64,000 nucleotides of DNA from Pseudorhodoplanes sinuspersici (GCF_002119765.1 NZ_CP021112.1:5907616-5971615); one strand, 5' to 3'; positions 27,242 through 36,274 are shown, counted from the first letter of the stretch. The notes: generated from the sequence alone by a model not told the origin. Numbers and translations are program-made.

Positions 27242-27447
27242 TCACTAACGACCGACCCGAACAGTGAAGTCCGCGCCATACACCCCAAGGCCATGCCCCG
27301 GTGATCCTCACCAAGCCAGAAGAGATCGAGATTTGGATGACGGCGCCGGTTGCGGAGGCCTTGAAGCTGCAGCGCCCTCTTCCTGATGGATCGCTGCGGA
27401 TCGTCGCGATCGGCGAAAAGAAAGATGAGGCAAAGGAAGCGGCCTGA
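27242..27447 (+). pseudogene. SOS-associated peptidase (SRAP/YedK) 3' remnant
   Basis: Beginning at the IS3 boundary the plus strand reads SLTTDPNSEVRAIHPKAMP, then after a two-base insertion continues VILTKPEEIEIWMTAPVAEA and LKLQRPLPDGSLRIVAIGEK to a stop. This is the C-terminus of SRAP (HMCES/YedK) proteins, where PIHPKAMPVIL and ALQRPLP are hallmarks. The N-terminal two thirds, including the catalytic Cys2, are gone. Confidence 0.75.
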
Positions 27448-27573
27448 TAGCAAGCGGATACGAAAAGTCGAGTGACTATGGCGGTCCACCATCCGCGTCC
27501 TAGCGAGGCTCCGCGATCCATCAGAGCAGCTTGAGATATGCAGCATTCCCGGCTGAAACTTGCAATAACCACT

Positions 27574-28170
27574 TCACTCGCGTGAAGCATATGAATTGAT
27601 CGTGTCCGCAAATCGCGCCAAACTTTCCACCAGAGCGCTGCGATCTCCTGCGCTCAGCGCCGATAACAACGTCCACTGAATTTCAAAGACACGCGGAATA
27701 GCATCATTAATCGTTGCTTCTCCGGAGACGGTGAGCTGAATGCGCAAACTGCGGCGATCGGACGGTTCCGGCAAACGAGCGATATAATGCAAGCGCTCCA
27801 GCTTGTTCAGACGACTATTCAAGCCTGCGCCGCTCAAAACCAGATACTGAGTAAGCTCCTTCGGCGATAAGGAATAGGGTGTGCCGGCACGCCGCAAGGC
27901 GGTGAGGACATCGAATGTTCCGCGCACCAGTTTGAAAGGCGCTAGGACTTCGTCGATACAAGCGGTCGCTTCGGCCTGAATGCGGCCGATCAGACCGTAG
28001 ATCAGCACGGGGTCCGGATTGATATCCGGCCGCTCGGTCTGCCATTGCTTGAAAATCTGCTCGACCTTCTCGCGTGCGGTGGTTTTGACAAGTCTGCGTT
28101 TGGCTTTTGCCCGTGATCTGGTCTCAGTCACCGAGCTCGTTCTGGCCGCACTCAAAATCGACATCCCCAT
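27574..28170 (-). CDS. MarR-family transcriptional regulator
   Basis: 198 residues. A basic N-terminal extension of about 45 residues precedes the MarR dimer/winged-helix domain: YSLSPKELTQYLVLSGAGLNSRLNKLERLHYIARL followed by the wing with PSDRRSLRIQLT. The start could also be the ATG two codons downstream (28164). It is divergent from the ABC transporter operon; the palindrome at 28341-28358 is its likely operator. MarR proteins such as NicR repress aromatic/N-heterocycle catabolism and are released by a pathway acid; the effector here is unknown. Confidence 0.88.
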   Translation of the reverse strand: MGMSILSAARTSSVTETRSRAKAKRRLVKTTAREKVEQIFKQWQTERPDINPDPVLIYGLIGRIQAEATACIDEVLAPFKLVRGTFDVLTALRRAGTPYSLSPKELTQYLVLSGAGLNSRLNKLERLHYIARLPEPSDRRSLRIQLTVSGEATINDAIPRVFEIQWTLLSALSAGDRSALVESLARFADTINSYASRE

Positions 28171-28340
28171 ATTCGAAGGCGCTGTCTCATACAGGCCAAT
28201 TCGTTAGCTGTAGAAATACTATTCAACACCTCACCGGCACCAGTGCAAGAGGCGTTAGAACCTGCACCAAAGCCTATAAATCAACCAATCTCTGCCCACA
28301 ATCCGGGCGTGACGCTCCTCTACGCCTCGCGATAATCTAA

Positions 28341-28358
28341 TTGTTCGATAGCGAACGG
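28341..28358. promoter_or_regulatory. Operator palindrome, copy 1 (ABC transporter promoter)
   Basis: TTGTTCGATAGCGAACGG, i.e. TTGTTC and GAAC half-sites around six bases, lies 60 bases before the binding-protein start. Almost the same sequence occurs at 32164-32181 before the monooxygenase gene. Two matching palindromes at two promoters of one module next to a MarR gene suggest a shared repressor site. Confidence 0.6.
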
Positions 28359-28417
28359 TTTGACGGCTGCCGGATCCCATCCCTTGGTGAACACGTGATT
28401 GCAGGAGACGTGAAGTG

Positions 28418-29389
28418 ATGCAGAACAAGTTCTTCGTAGCCGTCATGGGGGCGGTGGCCGCTCTGGCCCTGCTCCAACAGCCCGCGGCCGCAGCAGACGT
28501 GAACCTGATCACGGATTTTGGCTATAACGGCCGCCATTCCTATTTCTATGTCGCCCTCGAAAAAGGCTATTACAAAGACGAGGGGCTGAATGTCACCATT
28601 CTGCGCGGGCAGGGCTCCGGCGACGCGATCAAGAAAGTCGCTGCCGGCGCAGCAACGTTCGGCTTCGCAGATGCGGGCTCACTGGTTCTCGCCCGCGGCA
28701 ATGACGGCGTGCCGGTCAAGCTCGTATCTGTTGTCTATGTTCAGCCGCCGCAGGCGCTGTTTGTGCTGGAAAGCAGCAACATCAAGACGCCGAAGGACCT
28801 CGAAGGCAAAACACTGGCCGAGACCGCGGCCGGTGCGATCCGTCTCCTCTTCCCGGCCTACGCGAAAGCGGCCGGTATCGACGAGAGCAAGGTGAAGTGG
28901 GTCGCTGCAGAAAGCTCCGCGCTGCCCTCGATCCTCGCATCGAAGCGTGCCGATGCCATCGGCCAGTTCACGGTCGGCGCGCCACTGCTTGCTGCTGCGA
29001 CAGCGCCAGAGGGCGTCCGGGCCCTCGCCTACAAGGATGCCGGCCTGAGCTATTATGGCAACGGTCTCATCGCAAGCGAGAAGACCATTGCGGAAGACCC
29101 GAAGATGGTGCGCGGCTTCGTTCGCGCAACCCTCAAGGGCATGAAGGATGCCTTCGCAAAGCCTGAGGAAGCCGCAACGATCATGAACAAGCATCAAAAG
29201 CAGCTTTCCGTTCAGGTCATCGAAGGCGAAACGCGCCTCGTCGAGCAGCTCGCGACGACCAAGGGCTATCCGATGGGCAAGATCGATCCCGCCCGGATCG
29301 ACGAAACCGTCAAGGTCATCGAGACCTATTTCAAGCTGAACAATCCGGTGAAGCCGGCCGACCTGTTCGCTGACGGATTTGTTGAATGA
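28418..29389 (+). CDS. ABC transporter substrate-binding protein (NMT1/THI5-like)
   Basis: About 323 residues from the ATG at 28418, with GGAG upstream; a GTG one codon earlier is also possible. The signal peptide (VMGAVAALALLQQPAAAADV) is followed by FGYNGRHSYFYVALEKGYYKDEG, the NMT1/THI5 opening, and RGFVRATLKGMKDAF later. It heads a three-gene importer operon. The ligand is unknown but should be shared with the downstream monooxygenase module. Confidence 0.87.
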   Translation: MQNKFFVAVMGAVAALALLQQPAAAADVNLITDFGYNGRHSYFYVALEKGYYKDEGLNVTILRGQGSGDAIKKVAAGAATFGFADAGSLVLARGNDGVPVKLVSVVYVQPPQALFVLESSNIKTPKDLEGKTLAETAAGAIRLLFPAYAKAAGIDESKVKWVAAESSALPSILASKRADAIGQFTVGAPLLAAATAPEGVRALAYKDAGLSYYGNGLIASEKTIAEDPKMVRGFVRATLKGMKDAFAKPEEAATIMNKHQKQLSVQVIEGETRLVEQLATTKGYPMGKIDPARIDETVKVIETYFKLNNPVKPADLFADGFVE

Positions 29390-30228
29390 CATTGCAAGGC
29401 GCCTTGGCCGGGGGCGACCTCGCTCACACGAAACAGCAGACGATAACGGGCGACGTTCCCGTCATCTCGCTGAAGGATGTCACGAAGGTTTTCACCGACA
29501 ATCAGGGCAGGACGATCGAAGCGCTGGCGCCGCTGGATCTTGTGATCGAAAGTGGCACCTTTGTTTCTGTCGTCGGTCCGTCGGGATGTGGAAAATCCAC
29601 GCTGCTCAGACTAATTGCCGGGCTCGATGCACCGACAAGCGGAACCATGTTTCGCTATGGTGCTCCGCTGGACAGCCCGTCGCACGAAGTCGGCATCATC
29701 TTTCAGGAACACGTTCTGTTTCCCTGGCTGACGGTGCTTCAGAACGTCATGCTGCCGGCGGATATTCTCAGCCTTCCAAAAAGTGGCGCCGAGAAGCGGG
29801 CATGGCATCTCCTGGAACTCACCGACTTGAAGGATTTTGCACATCACAAGCCACAGGCCTTGTCCGGCGGCATGAAGCAGCGTGCCGCCTTCTGCCGTGC
29901 GATGCTCGCCAATCCGCGTTTCCTGCTGCTCGACGAGCCATTCGGCGCACTCGATGCGCTGACACGGGAAGAGTTGTCGCTCGAGCTTTCACGGTTATGG
30001 GATGAAGTCGGACGCACAGCCTTCCTGATCACCCATGATATCGAGGAAGCGATCCTGCTCGGGGATCGCATTCTGGTCATGTCGCAGCGGCCCGGCCGCA
30101 TCGTCGCGGATATTCCCGTCAAGCTGCCGCGGCCACGAACCATGCGCACATCGCAAGACCCGCTCTTTCAGGACATCAAACAGAAGGTGCGCCAGATCAT
30201 CTTCGGCCGCCAAGAAGACGCGTCATGA
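29386..30228 (+). CDS. ABC transporter ATP-binding protein (SsuB/TauB type)
   Basis: 280 residues. Walker A GPSGCGKSTLL, signature LSGGMKQR, Walker B LLLDEPFGALDAL, switch LITHDIEEAI. The ATG overlaps the binding-protein stop (ATGA). It energises the NitT-type importer formed with its neighbours. Confidence 0.92.
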   Translation: MTLQGALAGGDLAHTKQQTITGDVPVISLKDVTKVFTDNQGRTIEALAPLDLVIESGTFVSVVGPSGCGKSTLLRLIAGLDAPTSGTMFRYGAPLDSPSHEVGIIFQEHVLFPWLTVLQNVMLPADILSLPKSGAEKRAWHLLELTDLKDFAHHKPQALSGGMKQRAAFCRAMLANPRFLLLDEPFGALDALTREELSLELSRLWDEVGRTAFLITHDIEEAILLGDRILVMSQRPGRIVADIPVKLPRPRTMRTSQDPLFQDIKQKVRQIIFGRQEDAS

Positions 30229-30977
30229 ACATTGCAGCGGTAGCAAGCCGTGCCGTCACTCCGCTGGTCTACATTGTCGCGCTGGTGGTGTGGGAGATTC
30301 TTGCGCGTAGCCTGAAGATTCCATTGTGGATGTTGCCGGCGCCAACGATGATCGCCGCGGCGGCGATCGAATGGGCGCCGGAGCTTCTTTCGAATTCGAT
30401 CGTCACCACCCGCGAAACCGTTCTCGGCTTCCTGCTTGCACTGGTGATCTCGTTGCCGCTGGCATGTGCGATTGCATTCAGCACCTGGGCGCGGAAGATC
30501 ATCTATCCAGCCATCCTCGGTCTGCAATCGATACCGAAAGTCGCACTCGCCCCACTTGTCACGCTGTGGCTCGGATTCACCGAATGGCCAAAGATCGTGA
30601 TCGTGGTGCTGGTGTGTTTCTTTCCGATCCTTGTCAATGTCGTGGCCGGCTTCGAGAGCGTACCGAAGTCGATGGTCGACCTCATGCGCTCGCTGAATGC
30701 GCCCCAGCATTTGGTGCTGTGGCGCTTGCGCGTTCCGGCGGCCCTGCCGGCCTTCTTCACCGGCTGCAAGATCGCCATCACGTTCGCCGTGATCGGCGCA
30801 GTGATCGCCGAGTTCGTCGCCGCACAGGAAGGGCTGGGTTATCTCATTCTGATGTCAACGTCGCAGTCACAGACGCCTCTGGCCTTCGCCGCGATTATCG
30901 CGCTGACGGCGATCAGCATTCTTCTTTTTTACATACTCGAATTCATCGAGAAGAAGACCATCACCTGGACGCCGTAA
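30225..30977 (+). CDS. ABC transporter permease (NitT/TauT type)
   Basis: 250 residues with six membrane segments and the ATPase-docking loop LRVPAALPAFFTGCKI. It overlaps the ATPase stop by four bases. The stop codon lies in the loop of a GC-rich hairpin shared with the convergent gene. Confidence 0.9.
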   Translation: MNIAAVASRAVTPLVYIVALVVWEILARSLKIPLWMLPAPTMIAAAAIEWAPELLSNSIVTTRETVLGFLLALVISLPLACAIAFSTWARKIIYPAILGLQSIPKVALAPLVTLWLGFTEWPKIVIVVLVCFFPILVNVVAGFESVPKSMVDLMRSLNAPQHLVLWRLRVPAALPAFFTGCKIAITFAVIGAVIAEFVAAQEGLGYLILMSTSQSQTPLAFAAIIALTAISILLFYILEFIEKKTITWTP

Positions 30978-30985
30978 ACGGCGTC
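30968..30985. terminator. Hairpin overlapping the permease stop codon
   Basis: GACGCCG-TAAA-CGGCGTC is a perfect 7-bp stem whose loop contains the TAA stop of the permease. It ends one base before the stop codon of the convergent gene. A run of T is lacking on both sides, so it may act as a weak bidirectional terminator or mRNA end stabiliser. Confidence 0.5.
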
Positions 30986-31930
30986 TCAGGCCAGCGCGAT
31001 ACTGTCCCAGATCGGCCTGAACTGCGTCGCCACGGCATCTTCGTACTTTACGGGTTCGGTCAGAAGACCGAACCCGGCCGCAAAACGGCTAAGGCCTGCA
31101 AACGTCTTCTCAGAAATATGCGGCGTATAATATGATAGATCACGCGCCACAACATCGGCGATCATGGCCGCTTCCGCAGGCGGAAACAGCGCCTCGCCCA
31201 CTTTGGTTGCGAGCGACACATCCGACCGGAGCGCGGCCTCTGCGGCAGTGATAGCCCGCACACCCGCGGCGACCAGATCCGGATCGGCAGCAAGCGCGGC
31301 CTCGCTCGTGACGAGCGCAGGAAATGTGTAATCGAACGCGAAATCAGGGCCGAGTCCACGGCGAACATCGAGAACCACTGCCCCGACGCCGGAGCGGATG
31401 GCCACCTCAGCGCCAAGGCCATTCGCCCAAAATCCATCCATTGCTCCGGCCTCGAGCGCCTTCGCCGCGGCAATGCCGAACGAGACACCGGGCTCCTTCG
31501 CGCCGGGGACTTCTACGATGCGGATGTCATCGCGCTCAAGGACGAAGCCAGAATCAAGCAGCAATTGGCGGAACGAAAGTTCGACAAAGGGCGCCGCACC
31601 AATGCGGCGGCCTTTCAGTGCATCGAGATCTCCCGGCGCGATGCCAAGCTTTCTGTTCATGATCAGCAGCCAATAAGTCCCCTGTCCGAGAGAGGCTATG
31701 AGTCTGGCGCCAGATCCGTTCGGGAAAGCGGCTAGGACCGAATGAGCCGGCGCGGCAACGAAATCAACCTCGCGATGTCGCAACGCCTCGAATGTGCGAT
31801 TGCTCGGATAGATCAACTCAATCGTGGCATCGACGCCCTCGCGATCGAAAAATCCCAGCTCCACGGCGGCGATCGCCGGGAAATAGGAGTTCGAAACAAG
31901 ATCGGGAACGCCGAGCTTCACCGTTTTCAT
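30986..31930 (-). CDS. NMT1/THI5-like domain protein without signal peptide
   Basis: 314 residues with GAGG before the ATG. It resembles NitT-type substrate-binding proteins (VKLGVPDLVSNSYFPAIAAVELGFFDREG and REVDFVAAPAHSVLAAF) but begins MKTVKLG with no signal peptide or lipobox. It is therefore either cytoplasmic or delivered otherwise. Cytoplasmic NMT1-like proteins include decarboxylases and enzymes as well as sensors, so an enzymatic role in the pathway is possible. It is convergent with the ABC operon and divergent from the monooxygenase gene. Confidence 0.75.
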   Translation of the reverse strand: MKTVKLGVPDLVSNSYFPAIAAVELGFFDREGVDATIELIYPSNRTFEALRHREVDFVAAPAHSVLAAFPNGSGARLIASLGQGTYWLLIMNRKLGIAPGDLDALKGRRIGAAPFVELSFRQLLLDSGFVLERDDIRIVEVPGAKEPGVSFGIAAAKALEAGAMDGFWANGLGAEVAIRSGVGAVVLDVRRGLGPDFAFDYTFPALVTSEAALAADPDLVAAGVRAITAAEAALRSDVSLATKVGEALFPPAEAAMIADVVARDLSYYTPHISEKTFAGLSRFAAGFGLLTEPVKYEDAVATQFRPIWDSIALA

Positions 31931-32161
31931 TCAGACGCCTCGCATATGTGCTTAAGGCCGGATTCCAAGCCTATGGCCTATGCAGCCAATACTTCTCTAG
32001 AGAACGAGATCCACCGATATCCGAGGCAATCGGCGATCCCGGCCGAGCTGTGACCAATCCAGCCGACCCTTTTCATACCATTGAATTTTATGCCATTTCT
32101 GCCTGAATAACGACCGCGTTGCCTGGATTTTCGGCGCGCCCCAGGCTGCCTCAGCGGCTAT

Positions 32162-32181
32162 ATTGTTCGATATAGAACAAT
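32162..32181. promoter_or_regulatory. Operator palindrome, copy 2 (monooxygenase promoter)
   Basis: ATTGTTCGATATAGAACAAT is a perfect inverted repeat (ATTGTTC, six-base spacer, GAACAAT) 27 bases before the monooxygenase ATG. It shares TTGTTCGATA and GAAC with 28341-28358. It overlaps a possible -10 element (TATATT at 32159-32164), consistent with repression. Confidence 0.68.
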
Positions 32182-32207
32182 TGGCTTTGGCGGGTGCATC
32201 TGTGGGG

Positions 32208-33338
32208 ATGGACAAGAGCGCGCGAATTGCGATCGTCGGTGGCGGCCTCGCCGGCCTGGCGCTGGCCGGGCTGCTGTACAAGCAAGGCTATCGGATCACC
32301 GTCTTCGAACAGACTCCCGAATTCCATCGGATTGGCGCCGGCATCATTCTCGGCGCGAGCATTGCCAAGGTCATCCAGCGGATCGGTATTCTCGAGCCCT
32401 ATATTGCGGCCGGCATGAAGCCGGATGCCTTCGTCAGCCGAAAATGGGACACCGGGGAGACCCTCAACGAACTCCTTTTCGACGCCGAGGCAGAAGCGCG
32501 GTTCGGCGGACCTTTCATCAATATTCATCGCGCCGATCTTCATGACGTTCTCCGATCTGCCATCCCCGACGAAGCCATTCGTTTCGACCACATGCTTGTT
32601 GGTACAGAGCCAGCCGGAAGCGCCGTGCGTCTCACCTTCAGCAATGGCCTGACGGAAGACGCCGACATTGTTGTCGGTGCGGACGGTATACACTCGCGTC
32701 TGCGGAATGCCATTTTCGGAAAAAGACCGCTGCGCTATGTCGGCAGCGTCGCTTATCGCGCAGTTTTTTCCACCGCCCGCGTCGCCGGATTGTCGATGCG
32801 CGATTGCACCAAATGGTGGGGCCCCGATCGGCACGCCCTGTCCTATTATGTCACCGGCCGCCGCGACGAAATGTATATCATGGGAGCCGTGCCAGACAAA
32901 AGCTGGAACGCGACCAGCGAACCGGTCATCCAGAACCACGATCGCTTCCTCGAAGCCTTCAAGGATTTTCACCCCGAACTCACGGCATTGATTACGGCCG
33001 CCGAAGAGGTTCAGGCATTGCCGATCTGCGATCTCGAACGCAACGACAGATGGAGCGAAGGTCAGGCCGTCTTGATGGGCGACGCCTGCCACGCCGTCCG
33101 GCCGTACATGGCTGCCGGCGGATCGATGGCCATCGAGGATGCTGCCATCCTGTCAGAAGCCATCAGCACACACGACACGCCGGCCAAGGCATTCGCGGCC
33201 TACGAGAAGATCCGCATCCCGCGTGTGGGAAAAGTGCAGCGCATTTCCGAAGAGAATTCCTGGCTGAAGTTGCCGACCGACACCGGCTGGTTCTTTGGCT
33301 ATGATCCCTTCACCGAAGATCTCAAGCAGGCCGCCTGA
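32208..33338 (+). CDS. FAD-dependent monooxygenase (6-hydroxynicotinate 3-monooxygenase-like)
   Basis: About 376 residues from the ATG at 32208; a TTG at 32163 lies within the operator and is unlikely. It is a class A flavoprotein hydroxylase: GxGxxG in IAIVGGGLAGLALA at residues 8-21, the DG motif in VVGADGIHSRLR, and GDACHAVRPYMAAGG at about 291. Segments TKWWGPDRHALSYYVTGRRDE and the end WFFGYDPF resemble NicC (6-hydroxynicotinate 3-monooxygenase), which decarboxylates and hydroxylates a pyridine acid. Substrate identity is inferred only. It is followed by a deacetylase and an amidase. Confidence 0.8.
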   Translation: MDKSARIAIVGGGLAGLALAGLLYKQGYRITVFEQTPEFHRIGAGIILGASIAKVIQRIGILEPYIAAGMKPDAFVSRKWDTGETLNELLFDAEAEARFGGPFINIHRADLHDVLRSAIPDEAIRFDHMLVGTEPAGSAVRLTFSNGLTEDADIVVGADGIHSRLRNAIFGKRPLRYVGSVAYRAVFSTARVAGLSMRDCTKWWGPDRHALSYYVTGRRDEMYIMGAVPDKSWNATSEPVIQNHDRFLEAFKDFHPELTALITAAEEVQALPICDLERNDRWSEGQAVLMGDACHAVRPYMAAGGSMAIEDAAILSEAISTHDTPAKAFAAYEKIRIPRVGKVQRISEENSWLKLPTDTGWFFGYDPFTEDLKQAA

Positions 33339-33377
33339 GGCTTGCCCGACCGTCGCCCCTTTCTCAACAGCGCTTCC

Positions 33378-34310
33378 ATGTCCGATCATCAGCAAGACCT
33401 CATCCCCAGCCGCGATCTTGTCGGTTATGGCGAGCATCTACCCGATCCGAAATGGCCGGGCAGCGCCGTCATCGCGGTCAATTTCAATCTGAACTACGAA
33501 GGCGGCGGGGAAGCGACGCTCGCGAATGGCGATGCCGTTTCCGAAGGCATGCTAAACGATATCGGCGTCGATACCCGACATGGTGTCCGCGATCCGCTGG
33601 TGGAGTCTGTGTTCGAATATGGAAGCCGCCGCGGCGTCTGGCGCATTCTCGATATCTTCTCGAAATACGATGTGCCGCTGAGCGTCTTGGCCGTGGCGCG
33701 CGCCGTTGAACAGAACCCGGATATCGCGCAGGCCTTTATCAAGCGCGGGCACGAAATCGTCAGCCACGGCTATCGCTGGATCGACTATTGCCAGGTGCCC
33801 GCAGAAGTCGAGCGCGAACATATCAAACGCACCGTGGAGATCCTGACGCGACTTGCCGGAGAACGTCCGCTCGGATGGATGACGGGACGCCCCGGCCCCA
33901 ATACGCGCCGTCTCATCATTGAGGAAGGCGGTTTCCTCTATGACAGGGACTCCTTGTCGGATGAATTGCCTTACTGGGTGGAAGGTCCCAAAGGCCCGCA
34001 TCTTGTGATCCCCTATTCCTATGAGACCAACGACAATCGCTTCAACGGCAATGCGGGCTTCGCCACCGCCGATCAGTTCTTCCACTATATTCGCGATGCC
34101 TTCGATCTTCTGGTCGAGGAAGGTCGCGCTGGTTCACCGAAGCTGCTGTCGATTGGATTGCACGACCGTCTGATCGGACGCCCTGCCCGGGCCATGGGCC
34201 TCATCAAACTTCTGGAGCACATGCGAAGCATCGAAGGTGTGTGGTTCTGCAGAGGAATCGACATCGCCCATCATTGGCGCAAACATTTCCCACCAAAGAG
34301 CGCAATATGA
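33378..34310 (+). CDS. Polysaccharide deacetylase-family hydrolase (PuuE allantoinase-like)
   Basis: About 310 residues from the ATG at 33378. It has the NodB/CE4 fold in the PuuE variant: VIAVNFNLNYEGGGE near the start, SHGYRWIDYCQV, GWMTGRPGPNTRRL and SIGLHDRLIGRPAR. PuuE-type members hydrolyse cyclic or acyl amides without being true polysaccharide deacetylases. Together with the amidase downstream (overlap ATGA) it probably cleaves C-N bonds in a ring-opened product. Confidence 0.83.
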   Translation: MSDHQQDLIPSRDLVGYGEHLPDPKWPGSAVIAVNFNLNYEGGGEATLANGDAVSEGMLNDIGVDTRHGVRDPLVESVFEYGSRRGVWRILDIFSKYDVPLSVLAVARAVEQNPDIAQAFIKRGHEIVSHGYRWIDYCQVPAEVEREHIKRTVEILTRLAGERPLGWMTGRPGPNTRRLIIEEGGFLYDRDSLSDELPYWVEGPKGPHLVIPYSYETNDNRFNGNAGFATADQFFHYIRDAFDLLVEEGRAGSPKLLSIGLHDRLIGRPARAMGLIKLLEHMRSIEGVWFCRGIDIAHHWRKHFPPKSAI

Positions 34311-35272
34311 TCCATCGCCTCGATGCAGCGCCGGGCAATGTCCACTGGGGCTATTTCGACGCGACACTGAAGCCCGTTCTGAGTGTGTCATCCGGCGATA
34401 CCGTGGTCATCTCATCGGTTTCCGGAAGCAAGGACGAACTCCCGCCGCCTGGCGTGGGCACAGCCCTGCAATCGCATCTGGACATTCTCGATTCCGTACA
34501 GCCTGAACTCGGTCCGCACATCCTCACCGGCCCGGTCGCAATCGAGGGCGCAGAACCCGGCGATGTTCTGGAGGTGCGGGTCGAAAAGGTCGAACTGATT
34601 CAGGACTGGGGCTTCAACTACACCAAGCCCGGCAAAGGCGTGTTGCCGCAACGATTTCCCGAGCGAAAGCTCTATCAGATTTCCATCGACCTTGAGAACA
34701 ATGTCGCGAAATGTCCGTGGGGCGGAGAACTGCCGCTCGCACCGTTCTTCGGCATCATGGCGGTCGCGCCGGCGCCGACTTACGGTCGTGTCTCGACGAT
34801 CGAGCCGCGCGAATATGGCGGCAATATCGACAACCGGGAATTGACGGCCGGGTCGCGCCTTTACCTGCCAGTCTTCGTGCCGGGCGCATTGTTCTCGGTT
34901 GGTGACGGGCATGGCTGCCAGGGCGACGGCGAAGTGAATCTCACCGCGCTGGAAACAGCGTTGCGCGGCAACTTCACGCTCATCGTGCATAAGGCAAGAA
35001 AACTTGCGCTGCCGCGTGCGCTTACTGCCGATCATCTCATCACGATGGCTTTCCATCCGAACCTCAATGAGGCGGCCACCATCGCATTGGATCAGATGAT
35101 CGATGCCTTGTCCGCTGCCACGAGTCTGACCGCGGAAGATGCTTATGCCTTGTGCAGCCTGGCCTGCAGCCTGCGCGTGACACAGCTCGTCGACGGCAAT
35201 AACGGCATTCACGCCATGCTGCCCAAAAAGCTTTTACCGGAGCTTAGCGCAGACCGTTTCGCGCTTGAATAA
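34307..35272 (+). CDS. Acetamidase/formamidase-family amidohydrolase
   Basis: About 321 residues from the ATG at 34307, which overlaps the preceding stop. FmdA/AmdA motifs are present: GNVHWGYFDATLKPVLSV, SHLDILDSVQPELGPHILTGPV, VPGALFSVGDGHGCQGDGEV and the segment LVDGNNGIHAMLPKKL. Such enzymes release ammonia from small amides. It is the last gene of the monooxygenase operon, before an IS630 element. Confidence 0.87.
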   Translation: MIHRLDAAPGNVHWGYFDATLKPVLSVSSGDTVVISSVSGSKDELPPPGVGTALQSHLDILDSVQPELGPHILTGPVAIEGAEPGDVLEVRVEKVELIQDWGFNYTKPGKGVLPQRFPERKLYQISIDLENNVAKCPWGGELPLAPFFGIMAVAPAPTYGRVSTIEPREYGGNIDNRELTAGSRLYLPVFVPGALFSVGDGHGCQGDGEVNLTALETALRGNFTLIVHKARKLALPRALTADHLITMAFHPNLNEAATIALDQMIDALSAATSLTAEDAYALCSLACSLRVTQLVDGNNGIHAMLPKKLLPELSADRFALE

Positions 35273-35409
35273 ACCAACGCGCTCCAACCGTTGGCCTGCC
35301 CCGATCTGAGCATCTCGGTCGCGCAGGACCATGGGGGCCCTCGCAAACCAGACATCAGCGTCTCATCCAAGTCCACCGCGCTGACCAAGACATCTTCCCA
35401 TGACCGTTA

Positions 35410-36274
35410 GAGCGTGTTTCGATCTGATTGAATCGATTTGGGATTCCCAAATCGACTTGGGGGCGATGCCCGTCCCGGTCCACTGGGCGGCGACCGGCAC
35501 TCGCACGGCCTCGAGCGCCATGGCGCGACGATCCTGGACATCGTCGCAGGCAACCGTGACGTCACGCTCGCAGAGATCAGGACCGCTCTGGAGGCCAAAG
35601 GCGTGCGCAGCAGCATCGGAGGGCTCTGGCGCTTCCTCGATCGGCACGAGATCACGCTCAAAAAAGTCGGCGCATGCCAGCGAGCAGAACTGTCCAGACG
35701 TCATGAAGCGGCGGCAGGACTGGTTCGACAGCCAGCCCGATCTTGATCCCGAGCACCTCGTCTTCATCGACGAGACCTGGGCTTCGACCAACATGGCGCG
35801 CCGCCATGGCCGCTGCCCGCGCGGCGAGCGGCTGCGGATGGCCGTGCCGCACGGCCACTGGAAGACGACCACCTTCGTCGGGGCGCTCACAATGCGCGGT
35901 TTCATCGCGCCTTGGGTTCTGGACGGGCCGATCAATCGCGATGCCTTCGAGACCTATGTCGCCAAGGTGCTCGTGCCGGAACTCAGGTGCGGCGACGTGG
36001 TGGTGATGGATCTCCAGCCACAAGGGTCCAAAGATGCGCGAGATGATCGAAGCCGCTGGCGCCGAGCTGCGCTATCTCCCGCCATACAGTCCCGATCTCA
36101 ACCCGATCGAGATGGCCTTCGCCAAGCTCAAGGCCCTGTTGCGCAAGGCCGCTGAGCGAACCATCGATGGCCTTTGGACCGCCATCGGCCGCATCATCGA
36201 CCTTTTCCCGCCCCCCGAATGCGAAAACTATTTCAAAGCAGCAGGCTATGATTCAACCTGATCGAAAAATGCTC
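35410..36274 (+). mobile_element. IS630-family insertion sequence, inactive copy
   Basis: About 865 bases flanked by the TA target duplication expected for IS630 (35408-35409 and 36275-36276). Terminal inverted repeats: GAGCGTGTTTCGATCTGATT at the left, and GAGCATTTTTCGATCAGGTT reading inward from the right. A perfect palindrome (CGATTTGGGA/TTCCCAAATCG half-sites) lies just inside the left end, near 35432-35453. The transposase is frameshifted. Confidence 0.85.
35430..36261 (+). pseudogene. IS630-family transposase, two frameshifts
   Basis: Three frames carry parts of one protein. First comes the winged-helix region LEAKGVRSSIGGLWRFLDRHEITLKK. A second frame has the catalytic domain with LVFIDETWASTNMARRHGR (first aspartate) and WVLDGPINRDAFETYV, up to DVVVMD. 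The frame then breaks, losing the NLSSHK region (around 36010), and resumes in a third frame as MREMIEAAGAELRYLPPYSPDLNPIEM with the glutamate. A break also lies between HTH and catalytic parts near 35660. Not functional as read. Confidence 0.85.

Larger units (their letters stand above)
26008..27244 (-). mobile_element. IS3-family insertion sequence (two-frame transposase)
   Basis: Imperfect terminal inverted repeats are visible: TGACCCGACCGAGATTCT at the left end, and its counterpart TGACCTGACCGGGTTTTCT read inward from 27244. Length is about 1237 bases with orfA and orfB on the minus strand. No 3-base target duplication is evident. Its left end sits in the dispersed repeat and its right end in a SRAP-peptidase gene remnant, so the flanks do not rejoin; a deletion probably accompanied or followed insertion. 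Confidence 0.85.
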
